This document shows positions 8,301-16,506 of a stretch of DNA of 64,000 nucleotides, piece after piece (position 1 is the first letter of the stretch; every line of letters starts with the position of its first letter). Location of the stretch: assembly GCA_016719885.1 (NCBI GenBank), contig JADJYF010000017.1, forward strand, positions 1 to 64,000, read 5' to 3'. Source of the stretch: Pseudomonadota bacterium. Its GTDB lineage: Bacteria; Pseudomonadota; Gammaproteobacteria; Ga0077536. A program made the translations under genes and the position numbers. The notes beneath the pieces are model-generated. The model made no database searches, was not told the DNA's origin, and worked only from the letters and a program-made list of their open reading frames with translations.

Positions 8301-10162
8301 TCCCGACCCGTCAAGGCTTGGCACCGTCGAAGATGTGAACGGGTCAAGCATTAGCGTCAAGCTGTCCGACAACACGCCAGGCGGCCTCATGTTCGTGAGC
8401 GGCGAGGCGTATCGGGTTGGCCAGGTAGGTGGATTCGTCCGCATCCCCTCCGGCTACGTTGATCTTTACGGTGTGATATCGCAGGTCGGCGCTGGAGCAG
8501 TTCCGGGCCCGCAGGAATTTGCCCCGCAATTTGGCAACCGCTGGCTACGCGTCGAGCTTGTGGGGCAGGGTCGCCGCGGCACCAAATTTGAGCGCGGCAT
8601 CGCTCAATATCCATCGATCGGCGACTTCGTTCATGTCGTCACTGAGTCTGATTTGAAAACTGTCTATGCGCCCGGCGATGAAGACGGATACGTTGCGATT
8701 GGCCGCGTCGCCAGCGCCGAGTCCATCCGCGCCTACATCGATCTCAATCGGTTGGTGAGCCGACATTCTGCGGTGGTCGGCAGTACAGGTTCGGGCAAGT
8801 CAAATGCGGTAGCGAACATTCTTGGAGCCGTCTCTGATCGTGTGCGTTTTCAGTCCGCACGCGTGGTCTTGTTTGACCTTCATGGCGAATACGCAAAGGC
8901 CTTCGGCTCCGAAGCAAGGGTCTTCCGCGTCGGCGCGGATCAGGCTGCCGGCGAGCGTGAACTTCATGTCCCGTTCTGGGCTCTTACCTCTGAAGAGTTC
9001 ATATCAATATCGATGGGTTCCGTCTCTGGAACACCCTTGGCCCTATTGCAAGATCGCCTGCTCGCGGGCAAACGTGGAGCCAAGGCCGGAGGCAATGCCC
9101 ACGGATTGCCAGATCTTTCAGTGACGGTCGATACGCCGCTACCTTTCTCCGTCTACCAGCTTTGGTTCGACTTGTATTCAATTCACTGCGCAACGCACAG
9201 CGTAAGCAAGAACCAGAACCAGGTAGAGGGCACTCGAACATCCTTGGACACGGGTGACCCTGACAAACTAGAGCGCCCGCGTTTTCGGCCCTTAAAGGAC
9301 GTGAAGGACGATCCGGATAAGGTATTCGCTGGCTTGTATAGTGATCTGCCCCGCGCGCACTTGGACGTCCTGGAGGGGAAACTCCGGGATCCGCGAATGC
9401 AGTTCCTCTTCAAGCCTGGAGAATGGGCTGTCGACAAGCACGGTATTACGCAATCCGATCTGGACACGCTGTTGAACGCGTGGATTGGCGCGGATGCCCC
9501 CATCTCCGTGTTTGACCTGTCAGGCATCCCCACGGCTATCGTCGACGACATGGTCGGCGCTATCCTGCGAATTCTCTACGACGCAATATTCTGGGGTCGA
9601 CTTAAGAAGGAAGGGGGAAGGGAGCGACCTTTGTTGATCGTGCTCGAAGAGGCACACACATACCTCAGTTCCCAAGCAAAGAGCCGCGCTGCCTTGGCTG
9701 CCCGCCGCATCGCCAAGGAGGGACGCAAGTACGGCGTCGGAATGATGCTGGTGAGTCAACGCCCTTCGGAAGTTGATTCAACGATCCTTTCACAATGCGG
9801 CACTATTATCTCCTTGCGCCTAACCAATGACTCTGACCGCTCGCAAGTCACGTCGTGCGCTTCAGACAACCTTAAGGGCCTGTTTTCGATGCTGCCGATC
9901 CTCCGGACGGGGAGGCGCTGATCGTCGGGAGGCGGTCAACATGCCCATACGCGCCATCATCGATAGGCCGGAAGAAGGAAGGCGCCCCGACAGTGACGAT
10001 CCGGCAGTGGTTGTCGCAAAGGACTCCTACGGAAATCGCGTCAAGAGTGGTGGGTGGACCGAACCGACAGTTGGCGAGGATTACAAGCCGCTGATAGAAG
10101 CTTGGCGGAGACAAGATCCGAATGCGCCTCAGGCACCGCCCGCCACTGCGGCGAAGGCGTGA
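8278..10162 (+). pseudogene. HerA-type ATPase of a SIR2-HerA defence system, C-terminus frameshifted twice
   Basis: The uninterrupted frame from the ATG at 8278 covers 547 residues: an N-terminal HAS-barrel-like domain, Walker A GSTGSGKSNAV (about 171), Walker B PLLIVLEEAHTY and the arginine-containing motif MMLVSQRPSEVDSTILSQC. The frame stops at 9921, but the expected tail continues in the other frames after one missing G at 9910-9912 (LRTGEALIVG) and another at 9927-9929 (EAVNMPIRAIIDRPEEGRRP), ending at 10162. Without the tail, which completes the RecA-like core, the protein would lack its last 80 residues. HerA hexamers assemble with SIR2 into the antiphage complex known as SIR2-HerA or Nezha. 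The start overlaps the SIR2 end, suggesting coupling; GGTGGGGG precedes it. Confidence 0.85.
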
Positions 10163-10188
10163 GTACATATTTTCCAGGATATCCACCT

Positions 10189-10398
10189 ATGGAACGCACA
10201 CCGGTAACTTCGACCAACATTCTTAGTGTTGGCTACGACCCAGACCAAGAGATTTTGGAGATAGAGTTCATCAGCGGCACTGTCTACCAGTATTCCGGCG
10301 TACCAAATGCAGTATACGAAGGGATACTTACAGCCGACTCAAAGGGAAAGTACTTTCACTCCAACGTAAAGAACGCATACGCATTTGTAAAACTTTGA
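10189..10398 (+). CDS. KTSC domain-containing small protein
   Basis: 69 residues, essentially one KTSC domain (named for a domain at the C-terminus of some lysyl-tRNA synthetases). The pattern is clear: VTSTNILSVGYDPD, LEIEFISGTVYQYSGVP, then DSKGKYFHSNVKNAYAFVKL. The ATG at 10189 has an AGGA 9 bases upstream; a longer frame from 10054 overlaps the end of herA and is unlikely. It begins 26 bases after the reconstructed herA stop, on the same strand, so it may be a third gene of the defence operon. The biochemical role of free KTSC proteins is not known to me. Confidence 0.85.
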   Translation: MERTPVTSTNILSVGYDPDQEILEIEFISGTVYQYSGVPNAVYEGILTADSKGKYFHSNVKNAYAFVKL

Positions 10399-10522
10399 TA
10401 TGGGGCTCTGGCGAGTCAGGTTGCGGCGTCGGCGAGCGCCAACCGCCTGAGCCATGCGTCACAAAATCGGGTTGTCGTGAGGCGCTCGGGAGCTCTACGG
10501 GACGACCGTGTATCACTCTCAG

Positions 10523-10588
10523 TCAATCGTCGACGGCGGCTTCCCCGAATTGTCATATATGACCCGTGATACGCCGCTCTCCTCGTTC
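10523..10588 (-). repeat. Displaced copy of the guaA 3' end (copy A, att-like)
   Basis: These 66 bases match 11179-11244, inside guaA, at 54 positions (82% by hand alignment), in direct orientation. On the minus strand copy A translates as NEESGVSRVIYDNSGKPPST followed by ID and a stop, the conserved C-terminus of GMP synthase. Most differences from copy B fall at third codon positions, so copy A evolved as a real guaA tail, probably in another lineage. Displaced 3' ends of this kind are left by elements that integrate at the end of guaA. It lies 19 bases past the stop of the guaA fusion. Confidence 0.8.
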
Positions 10589-10607
10589 GTGAAGGCGCGG
10601 CGTCCTG

Positions 10608-12779
10608 TCACTCCGCGCCTGCTGCCGCCGCTCGCCTGGCCGCCTCGAACACCGCGCTGCGCTTACCGAGCTTATCGGCATCGCAGTAACGGCACAGCAG
10701 ACCCGCGCCGCGACCGGTGGCCAACACCTTGGCGTCGCGCTTGCAGCGCTCGCAGGTATTGAAGCCGCGCCCGCCGACATCCAGCCACGGCGCGAACCAG
10801 CGACACTCGGTGTTGGGCAGCCTGGCGGCGAGCCACGCGTATTCTTCGAGCGGCAGATTGCCGCCGACATCCAGGGACTCGAGTGCCGTGAGCGCCGCGA
10901 GCGGGCGCAGACTCTTGACGTACTTGGTGTCGAGCGCGAGTGAACGCAGCCAATGCATGCGCGCGAAGGGTTCGAGCGCACCGACGTGCTGGCGCGTCCA
11001 CATGCTGCCCGTCACCCACAGCGTCTCCAGCGACGTGAGTTGTTCGAGCGGCGTGAAGTCGTCGATGAGCTTGAAATTCTCGATGCTCAAAAAGCGCAGC
11101 CCGCCGAGCGTCGCGAACGGTTCGATAGAGGTGACACGCGTCGAGCTGCCTATCCACAGGTGACGGAGTTCACCCCACTCAATCGTCGCCGGCGGCTTGC
11201 CCGAGATGTCATACACGACCCGCGACACGCCACTCACTTCGTTGATGATGCGCCGTGAGCACAGGTCGAGAAAGTCATAGGGCAGGTGCGCCCAATGCGC
11301 GGTCATGAAGTCGATGGTCTCGACCGCGCGCAGCGCGATCACGTGCTCGTAGCGGCGCGCGTCGCCCTGCACGCCGACGGACTTGACCGGCAGGAACACC
11401 GCGAAGGCCTGGCTGACCTTGTTGTAGAGGTCGTGGCGATACAGCTCTTCGATGAAGATGGCGTCGGCGCGGCGCAGGGTTTCGGCGTATTCGCGCCGCA
11501 CGTCGCCCAGGATGCGCACACCGAGACCGGGGCCGGGGAAGGGATGGCGATAGACCATCTCGCGTGGCAGGCCCAAGGCCATGCCGACCTGGCGCACTTC
11601 ATCCTTGAACAGTTCGCGCAGAGGCTCGATGAGCTTCAGCTTCATCGTTTCCGGCAGGCCGCCGACGTTGTGGTGTGACTTGATCACATGGGCCTTGCCC
11701 GAGGCGGCGCCGGCCGACTCGATGACGTCGGGGTAGATGGTGCCCTGGGCGAGGAAGGCCACGCCTTCGATGGTGTTGGCCTCGGCGTCGAACACATCGA
11801 TGAAGGTGCGGCCGATGATCTTGCGCTTGGCTTCCGGGTCTTCGACACCGGCCAGTGCGCCGAGGAACTGTTCCGACGCATCGACGCAACGCACGTCCAC
11901 ACCCATGTTGGCGGCGAAGGTCGCCATCACCTGCTCGGCTTCGTTCAACCGCAGCAAGCCGTTGTCGACGAACACGCAGGTGAGCTTGTCACCGATGGCG
12001 CGATGGAGCAGCGCCGCCACCACCGATGAATCGACACCGCCCGACAGGCCCAGCAGCACGCGCTGCTCGCCGACCAGCGCACGCGCACGCGCAATGCTGT
12101 CCTCGATGATGTTGGCCGGGTTCCACAAGGACGCGCAGCCGCAGATCTCGTGCACGAAGCGCGCGAGGATGGCCTGGCCCTGGTGGGTATGGGTGACCTC
12201 GGGGTGGAACTGCACGGCGTAGAAGCGCCTTGCCTCGTCGGCCATCGCGGCGATGGGCGCATTGTCACTGGAGCCGATGAGCTTGAAGCCGGGCGGCAGC
12301 TCGGTGACGTGGTCGCCGTGGCTCATCCACACGTCGAGCAGGCCATGGCCCTGGTCGTTGGTGTGATCCTGGATGTCGCGGAACAGCTCTGAATGGCCGC
12401 GCGCGCGCACCTGGGCGTAACCGAATTCCCGCTCCGGTGCGCGCTCGACCTTGCCGCCGAGCTGCACGGCCATGGTCTGCATGCCGTAGCAGATGCCGAG
12501 CACCGGCACACCGAGTTCGAACACGCCGGCCGGCGCGCGGAAGGTCTCGTTCTCGTAGACCGATTCCGGGCCGCCCGACAGGATCACGCCGCGCGGATTG
12601 AATGCGCGCACCGCCTCCATCGTCATGTCGAAGGGACGAATCTCGCAGTAGACCTGCGCTTCGCGGATGCGACGTGCGATGAGCTGGGTGTATTGCGCGC
12701 CGAAGTCGAGAATGAGGATGCGATCGGCGTGCAAATCGGCCACGGTGCCCGGCGTGCTGGACATGCTTTTCTTACTCAT
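10608..12779 (-). CDS. guaA: GMP synthase (glutamine-hydrolysing) fused to a leucine-rich-repeat and zinc-ribbon C-terminus
   Basis: 723 residues against the usual 525 or so. Residues 1-535 are a complete GuaA: class I amidotransferase with nucleophile motif GICYGMQT and HPEVTHT, PP-loop LSGGVDSSVVAALLH, and dimerisation domain ending VVYDISGKPPATIEW. It converts XMP to GMP with glutamine and ATP. The normal stop is absent: TGG is followed by GGT GAA CTC, and the frame continues 188 residues through about five leucine-rich repeats (LRHLWIGSSTRV, LRFLSIENFKLI, LETLWVTGSMW, LRSLALDTKYV, LESLDVGGNLP) and a CX2C-X16-CX2C motif (TCERCKRD...LLCRYCDAD). A GTG at 12794 is an alternative start, but the ATGs at 12779 or 12764 fit the family better. 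It lies 27 bases after guaB, so an operon is likely. The tail probably came in with an element at the guaA end; its function is unknown. Confidence 0.92.
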   Translation of the reverse strand: MSKKSMSSTPGTVADLHADRILILDFGAQYTQLIARRIREAQVYCEIRPFDMTMEAVRAFNPRGVILSGGPESVYENETFRAPAGVFELGVPVLGICYGMQTMAVQLGGKVERAPEREFGYAQVRARGHSELFRDIQDHTNDQGHGLLDVWMSHGDHVTELPPGFKLIGSSDNAPIAAMADEARRFYAVQFHPEVTHTHQGQAILARFVHEICGCASLWNPANIIEDSIARARALVGEQRVLLGLSGGVDSSVVAALLHRAIGDKLTCVFVDNGLLRLNEAEQVMATFAANMGVDVRCVDASEQFLGALAGVEDPEAKRKIIGRTFIDVFDAEANTIEGVAFLAQGTIYPDVIESAGAASGKAHVIKSHHNVGGLPETMKLKLIEPLRELFKDEVRQVGMALGLPREMVYRHPFPGPGLGVRILGDVRREYAETLRRADAIFIEELYRHDLYNKVSQAFAVFLPVKSVGVQGDARRYEHVIALRAVETIDFMTAHWAHLPYDFLDLCSRRIINEVSGVSRVVYDISGKPPATIEWGELRHLWIGSSTRVTSIEPFATLGGLRFLSIENFKLIDDFTPLEQLTSLETLWVTGSMWTRQHVGALEPFARMHWLRSLALDTKYVKSLRPLAALTALESLDVGGNLPLEEYAWLAARLPNTECRWFAPWLDVGGRGFNTCERCKRDAKVLATGRGAGLLCRYCDADKLGKRSAVFEAARRAAAAGAE
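11179..11244 (-). repeat. In-gene copy of the guaA 3' end (copy B, att-like)
   Basis: This is the direct-repeat partner of 10523-10588, with starts 656 bases apart. It encodes NEVSGVSRVVYDISGKPPAT of the functional GMP synthase. Copies A and B bracket exactly the LRR-zinc-ribbon cargo, the geometry expected of attL and attR around an inserted segment. Confidence 0.75.
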
Positions 12780-12806
12780 GGAGCGCCGCGCCACGCGCGA
12801 CGGGGA

Positions 12807-14270
12807 TCAATCGAGACGGTAATTGGGCGCTTCCTTGGTGATCTGCACGTCGTGGGCATGGCTTTCGCGCATGCCGGCGGCGGTCACCCGGAGGAACTTG
12901 GGCTTGCTGCGCAGCTCCGCCATGTTGCGGCAGCCGGTGTAGCCCATGGCGGCGCGCAGGCCGCCCAGCATCTGGTGCACGATGGCGGACAGCGGGCCCT
13001 TGTAGGGAACGCGGCCTTCGATGCCTTCCGGCACCAGCTTTTCGATTTCGCCGGCTTCCTGGAAGTAGCGGTCCGAGGAACCGTGGGTCTGGGCCATCGC
13101 GCCCAGCGAGCCCATGCCGCGGTAGGACTTGTAGGAGCGGCCCTGGAAGAGTTCGACGTCGCCGGGCGCTTCCTCGGCGCCGGCGAACAGGGAGCCGACC
13201 ATGACGCTGTGGGCGCCGGTCGCGAGCACCTTGGCGATGTCGCCCGAATAGCGCACGCCGCCGTCGGAAATGAGCGGGATGCCGCGCTTGGCGAGGCGCT
13301 CGGCAACGCTCGAAACCGCCGTGATCTGCGGCACGCCGATGCCGGTGACGATGCGCGTGGTGCAGATGGAGCCCGGGCCGATGCCGACCTTGACCGCGTC
13401 GGCACCGGCGTCGACCAGTGCGTCGGCGGCGTCGCCGGTGGCGATGTTGCCGCCGATGATCTGAGCCTGGGGATAGTGCTGCTTGATCCAGCGCACCATG
13501 TCGAGCACGCCTTTCGAATGGCCGTGGGCGGTATCGACCACCAGCACGTCGGCGCCCGCCTCGACCAGCGCCGCGACACGCTCATGGGTGCCGGCGCCGG
13601 TGCCGACCGCCGCGCCGACGCGCAGGCGTTCCTGGGAATCCTTGCAGGCGTTGGGGTATTGCTCGGCCTTCTGGATGTCTTTCACGGTAATCATGCCGCG
13701 CAGCTCGAAGCGGTCGTTGACCACCAGCAGCTTTTCGATGCGGTGCTTGTGCAGCAGCGAAATGACCTCGTCCTTGGCGGCGTTCTCGCCCACCGTCACC
13801 AGCCGCTCGCGCGGCGTCATGATGGCGGTGACGGGGATGTTGAAGCGCTTCTCGAAACGCAGGTCGCGGCTGGTGACGATGCCCACCACCTGGTCCTTGT
13901 CGACCACCGGCACGCCGGAGATGCCCGAGGCGCGGGTCAGGGCCAGCACTTCGCCGATGGTGACCTCGGGGCTGACGGTGATCGGGTCGCGGATGACGCC
14001 GCTCTCGAATTTCTTCACGCGCCGCACCTGGGCGGCCTGCTCCTCAAGCGTCATGTTCTTGTGGATGATGCCCATGCCGCCTTCCTGGGCGAGGGCAATG
14101 GCCAGGCGCGACTCGGTGACGGTGTCCATGGCCGCCGACAGCAGCGGGATCTGGAGCTCGATGTCGCGGGTCAGCTGGGTCTTGAGTTCGACTTCGCGCG
14201 GAAGGATGTCCGAGTAGTCAGGAATGAGCAGGACATCGTCGAAAGTGAGGCCGTCGCCAACAACGCGCAT
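12807..14270 (-). CDS. guaB: Inosine-5'-monophosphate dehydrogenase
   Basis: 487 residues, the normal length. It oxidises IMP to XMP with NAD+, the step before GMP synthase. The (beta/alpha)8 barrel starts at GDGLTFDDVLLIPDYSD, two CBS domains are inserted (about 90-210, IRDPITVSPEVTIGEVL and MTPRERLVTVGENAAKDEV), and the catalytic loop is GPGSICTTRIVTGIGVPQ with the active-site cysteine. The flap-region YKGPLSAIVHQMLGGLRAAM is present. The ATG at 14270 gives the standard bacterial N-terminus. It leads the guaB-guaA operon behind a good sigma-70 promoter at 14304-14332. Confidence 0.97.
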   Translation of the reverse strand: MRVVGDGLTFDDVLLIPDYSDILPREVELKTQLTRDIELQIPLLSAAMDTVTESRLAIALAQEGGMGIIHKNMTLEEQAAQVRRVKKFESGVIRDPITVSPEVTIGEVLALTRASGISGVPVVDKDQVVGIVTSRDLRFEKRFNIPVTAIMTPRERLVTVGENAAKDEVISLLHKHRIEKLLVVNDRFELRGMITVKDIQKAEQYPNACKDSQERLRVGAAVGTGAGTHERVAALVEAGADVLVVDTAHGHSKGVLDMVRWIKQHYPQAQIIGGNIATGDAADALVDAGADAVKVGIGPGSICTTRIVTGIGVPQITAVSSVAERLAKRGIPLISDGGVRYSGDIAKVLATGAHSVMVGSLFAGAEEAPGDVELFQGRSYKSYRGMGSLGAMAQTHGSSDRYFQEAGEIEKLVPEGIEGRVPYKGPLSAIVHQMLGGLRAAMGYTGCRNMAELRSKPKFLRVTAAGMRESHAHDVQITKEAPNYRLD

Positions 14271-14303
14271 GGGTGGGGTTCATCCCGTAAAATGCAGGCG
14301 GGG

Positions 14304-14332
14304 ATTATAGGGGCTCAGGTATTAACGGTAAA
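14304..14332 (-). promoter_or_regulatory. Sigma-70 promoter of guaB-guaA
   Basis: On the minus strand TTTACC (14327-14332), a 17-base spacer and a perfect TATAAT (14304-14309) precede guaB, giving a leader of roughly 27 bases. The match and spacing are those of a strong housekeeping promoter. It lies in the divergent region facing xseA. Confidence 0.75.
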
Positions 14333-14389
14333 CGACGCAGCGGCGGCGCACGGGGGGTCCCGGCAGGGGAAGCCAACGGCGACGGCCGC

Positions 14390-15739
14390 AATGTATTCAG
14401 CGTTTCGCGCCTCAACGAGACCGCGCGAGCGCTGCTCGAGACCGGGCTCGGCAACGTGTGGGTCGAGGGCGAGGTGTCGAACCTCGCACGCCCGGCCTCG
14501 GGCCACGTCTACTTCTCGCTCAAGGACGCCGGCGCACAGGTGCGCTGCGCGATGTTCCGCACCCGCAACCGCGCGGTCGGCTTCGAAGCCCGCGACGGCA
14601 TGAAGGTGGTGGCCTACGGCCGCGTCAGCCTCTATACGCCGCGCGGCGACTACCAGCTCATTGTCGAAGCCCTGGAAGCGGCCGGCGAAGGCCTGTTGCG
14701 CCTGCGCTTCGAGCAATTGAAGCGCAAGCTCAACGAGGAAGGCCTGTTCGATGCCGAGCGCAAGCGACCCCTGCCGCGCTGGCCGCGCGCGGTCGGCGTG
14801 GTGACCTCGGCCAGCGGCGCGGCGGTGCGCGACATCATCACCGTGCTGCGGCGGCGCTGCCCGGCGCTGCCCGTCATCATCTACCCGACGTCCGTGCAGG
14901 GCGAGGGCGCGGCCGCCGAGATCGCGGCCGCCATCGCCACTGCCAACCGCCGTGCCGAGTGCGACGTGCTGCTGGTCGGGCGCGGCGGCGGTTCGCTGGA
15001 AGACTTGTGGTCGTTCAACGAGGAAATCGTCGCGCGCGCCATCCATGCCTCGGCCATCCCGGTGGTAAGCGCGGTTGGTCATGAAGTCGATTTCACCATC
15101 GCCGACCTGGTCGCGGACCTGCGCGCCGCCACGCCCTCGGCGGCCGCCGAGCTGGTGTCGCCCGACATGCTGGAAATCGAGGCGCGCGTGCAGCGTGCGC
15201 GCCAGCGCCTGGTGCTGACCGTCTCGCAAAGCCTGAAACGACAAACCCGCGAACTCGAGCAGCTGCGACGGCGACTGGTGTCTCCGCGCCGCCGCCTGGA
15301 ACTGCATTTCCAGCGCCTGGATGAACTGCTGGCGCGCTTGCCGACCGCGCTCACCACCCAGTTGTCGCTGAAGCGCAGCCAGCTGCGCGCGCTCGAAGCG
15401 CGGGTCGCCAGCCATTCGCCGCGCGCCAGGCTCGCGGCCCACCAGGGTGAACTGGAACATGCGCGCCATCGCCTGACGGCGGCCATGCGCCGCCAGCTCG
15501 AACTGCGCGAGGCGCGCCTTGCGCGCTGCGAACAGCTGCTGCGCGCGCTCGGACCGGGCGCGACGCTGGACCGGGGTTACGCCATCGTCACCGACAGCGA
15601 AGGCCGCGTGCTGCGCGATGCGCGTGATGTCGAAGCCGGCGCCACCGTCACCGCGCGCCTCGCGCGCGGCCGCTTCGACGCCGAGGTCACGCGCCGCGAA
15701 CTCGGCGTCGACGGCGAGGACGGCGCCGCTCAGTCGTAG
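14390..15739 (+). CDS. xseA: Exodeoxyribonuclease VII large subunit (start unresolved)
   Basis: About 450 residues. The N-terminal OB-fold matches XseA from NVFSVSRLNETARALLETGL, then GEVSNLARPASGHVYFSLKD and RGDYQLIVEALEAAGEG; the catalytic domain has VVTSASGAAVRDIITVL, VGRGGGSLEDLWSFN, SAVGHEVDFTIADLVADLRA and a long coiled coil, ending in the usual DRGYAIVTD region. With XseB it degrades single-stranded DNA. No ATG, GTG or TTG exists in this frame upstream of the conserved N-terminus; the first is the GTG at 14456, which would delete half of the OB-fold. If one G is missing from the G6 run at 14352-14357, the frame joins VNDAAAAHGG upstream and could reach an ATG at 14292. The given start is the first clearly conserved residue. 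The 3' end overlaps the convergent DUF218 gene by ten bases. Confidence 0.9.
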   Translation, partial: NVFSVSRLNETARALLETGLGNVWVEGEVSNLARPASGHVYFSLKDAGAQVRCAMFRTRNRAVGFEARDGMKVVAYGRVSLYTPRGDYQLIVEALEAAGEGLLRLRFEQLKRKLNEEGLFDAERKRPLPRWPRAVGVVTSASGAAVRDIITVLRRRCPALPVIIYPTSVQGEGAAAEIAAAIATANRRAECDVLLVGRGGGSLEDLWSFNEEIVARAIHASAIPVVSAVGHEVDFTIADLVADLRAATPSAAAELVSPDMLEIEARVQRARQRLVLTVSQSLKRQTRELEQLRRRLVSPRRRLELHFQRLDELLARLPTALTTQLSLKRSQLRALEARVASHSPRARLAAHQGELEHARHRLTAAMRRQLELREARLARCEQLLRALGPGATLDRGYAIVTDSEGRVLRDARDVEAGATVTARLARGRFDAEVTRRELGVDGEDGAAQS

Positions 15740-16497
15740 GCATAGCGGTACCACAGCGCACCGGCCGCTTCGTAGATCACGTACCAGCTGTCGGCGAGGC
15801 CTTGCAGGGTCGGCGCGAAATCGGCTGGCACGTAGTCGAGCTCGTGATCGCTGACGAAACCGACCGGCGCCGGGATGACGGTGAAGCCGGCGCGCTCGAA
15901 CTGCGCCTGGGCGCGCTGCATGTGCATGGCGTGGGTGACGAGCACGATGGTCTGATAGGGCAGCGCCGCGCGGCTCATGCGCGCGTTCTCGGCGGTATTG
16001 CGACTGCCGCCCTCGATGGCCGCCACCGGCACGCCGAAATCCTCTTCCAGCGCGCGCTTCATGACCTCCGCCTCGGTGGCCGGAATGAAGCGTGAGCGGC
16101 CGCCGCTGACCGCCAAAGGCAGCTGCGTCAGGCGTTGCAGATGGGCGCCGTAACGCAGGCGCTCGAGGGTCAGGGGCCGCAGGTTGGCGCGGTTGGCGTA
16201 CTCAGGAGCGTGACCATAGATACCACCGCCCAGCACCAGGATGGCCTCGGCATGGCGCGCGGCGAGCGTGGCGGGGTCGAGCGGCGGCGCGGTTTCGAAG
16301 GGCCGTGCGGTAACGGCGGCGAACAAGGGCATGCTCAACACCCAGGTCACGAGCGGCGCGAGCAACAGCAGCGTGAGGCCCAGGCGCCGCCAGCGGCGGT
16401 AGAAGGCGAGCCCCGCCAGGCCCACCAGCACCAGCAAACCGGGCGGCAGCACCAGGCACTTGATGAATGGATAAAGCGCCTCGCCGAGGCCCATCAC
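15730..16497 (-). CDS. DUF218 / YdcF-ElyC-like membrane protein
   Basis: 255 residues. Two N-terminal membrane segments (about 15-32 and 38-60) are followed by a periplasmic DUF218 domain: AILVLGGGIYG, RLRYGAHLQRLTQLPLAVSGG, EGGSRNTAENA, TIVLVTHAMHMQRAQAQFERAG. E. coli ElyC, which has the same layout, affects peptidoglycan and undecaprenyl-lipid homeostasis, and SanA is a related vancomycin-resistance protein. The conserved glycines, aspartate-poor active surface and His of THAMHM are as in the family. It lies directly downstream of lipA (nine-base gap) and may share its transcript. The exact reaction is not established. Confidence 0.85.
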   Translation of the reverse strand: MMGLGEALYPFIKCLVLPPGLLVLVGLAGLAFYRRWRRLGLTLLLLAPLVTWVLSMPLFAAVTARPFETAPPLDPATLAARHAEAILVLGGGIYGHAPEYANRANLRPLTLERLRYGAHLQRLTQLPLAVSGGRSRFIPATEAEVMKRALEEDFGVPVAAIEGGSRNTAENARMSRAALPYQTIVLVTHAMHMQRAQAQFERAGFTVIPAPVGFVSDHELDYVPADFAPTLQGLADSWYVIYEAAGALWYRYAYD

Positions 16498-16506
16498 GCG
16501 TGGCCG

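Noticed and set aside
12393..14603. 736-residue open frame on the plus strand opposite guaB and guaA
   Set aside because: It runs antisense to two recognisable essential genes and shows no motif of its own.
14315..15754. 479-residue minus-strand open frame opposite xseA
   Set aside because: Low-complexity Ala/Arg/Gln protein without a ribosome-binding site; a shadow of xseA.
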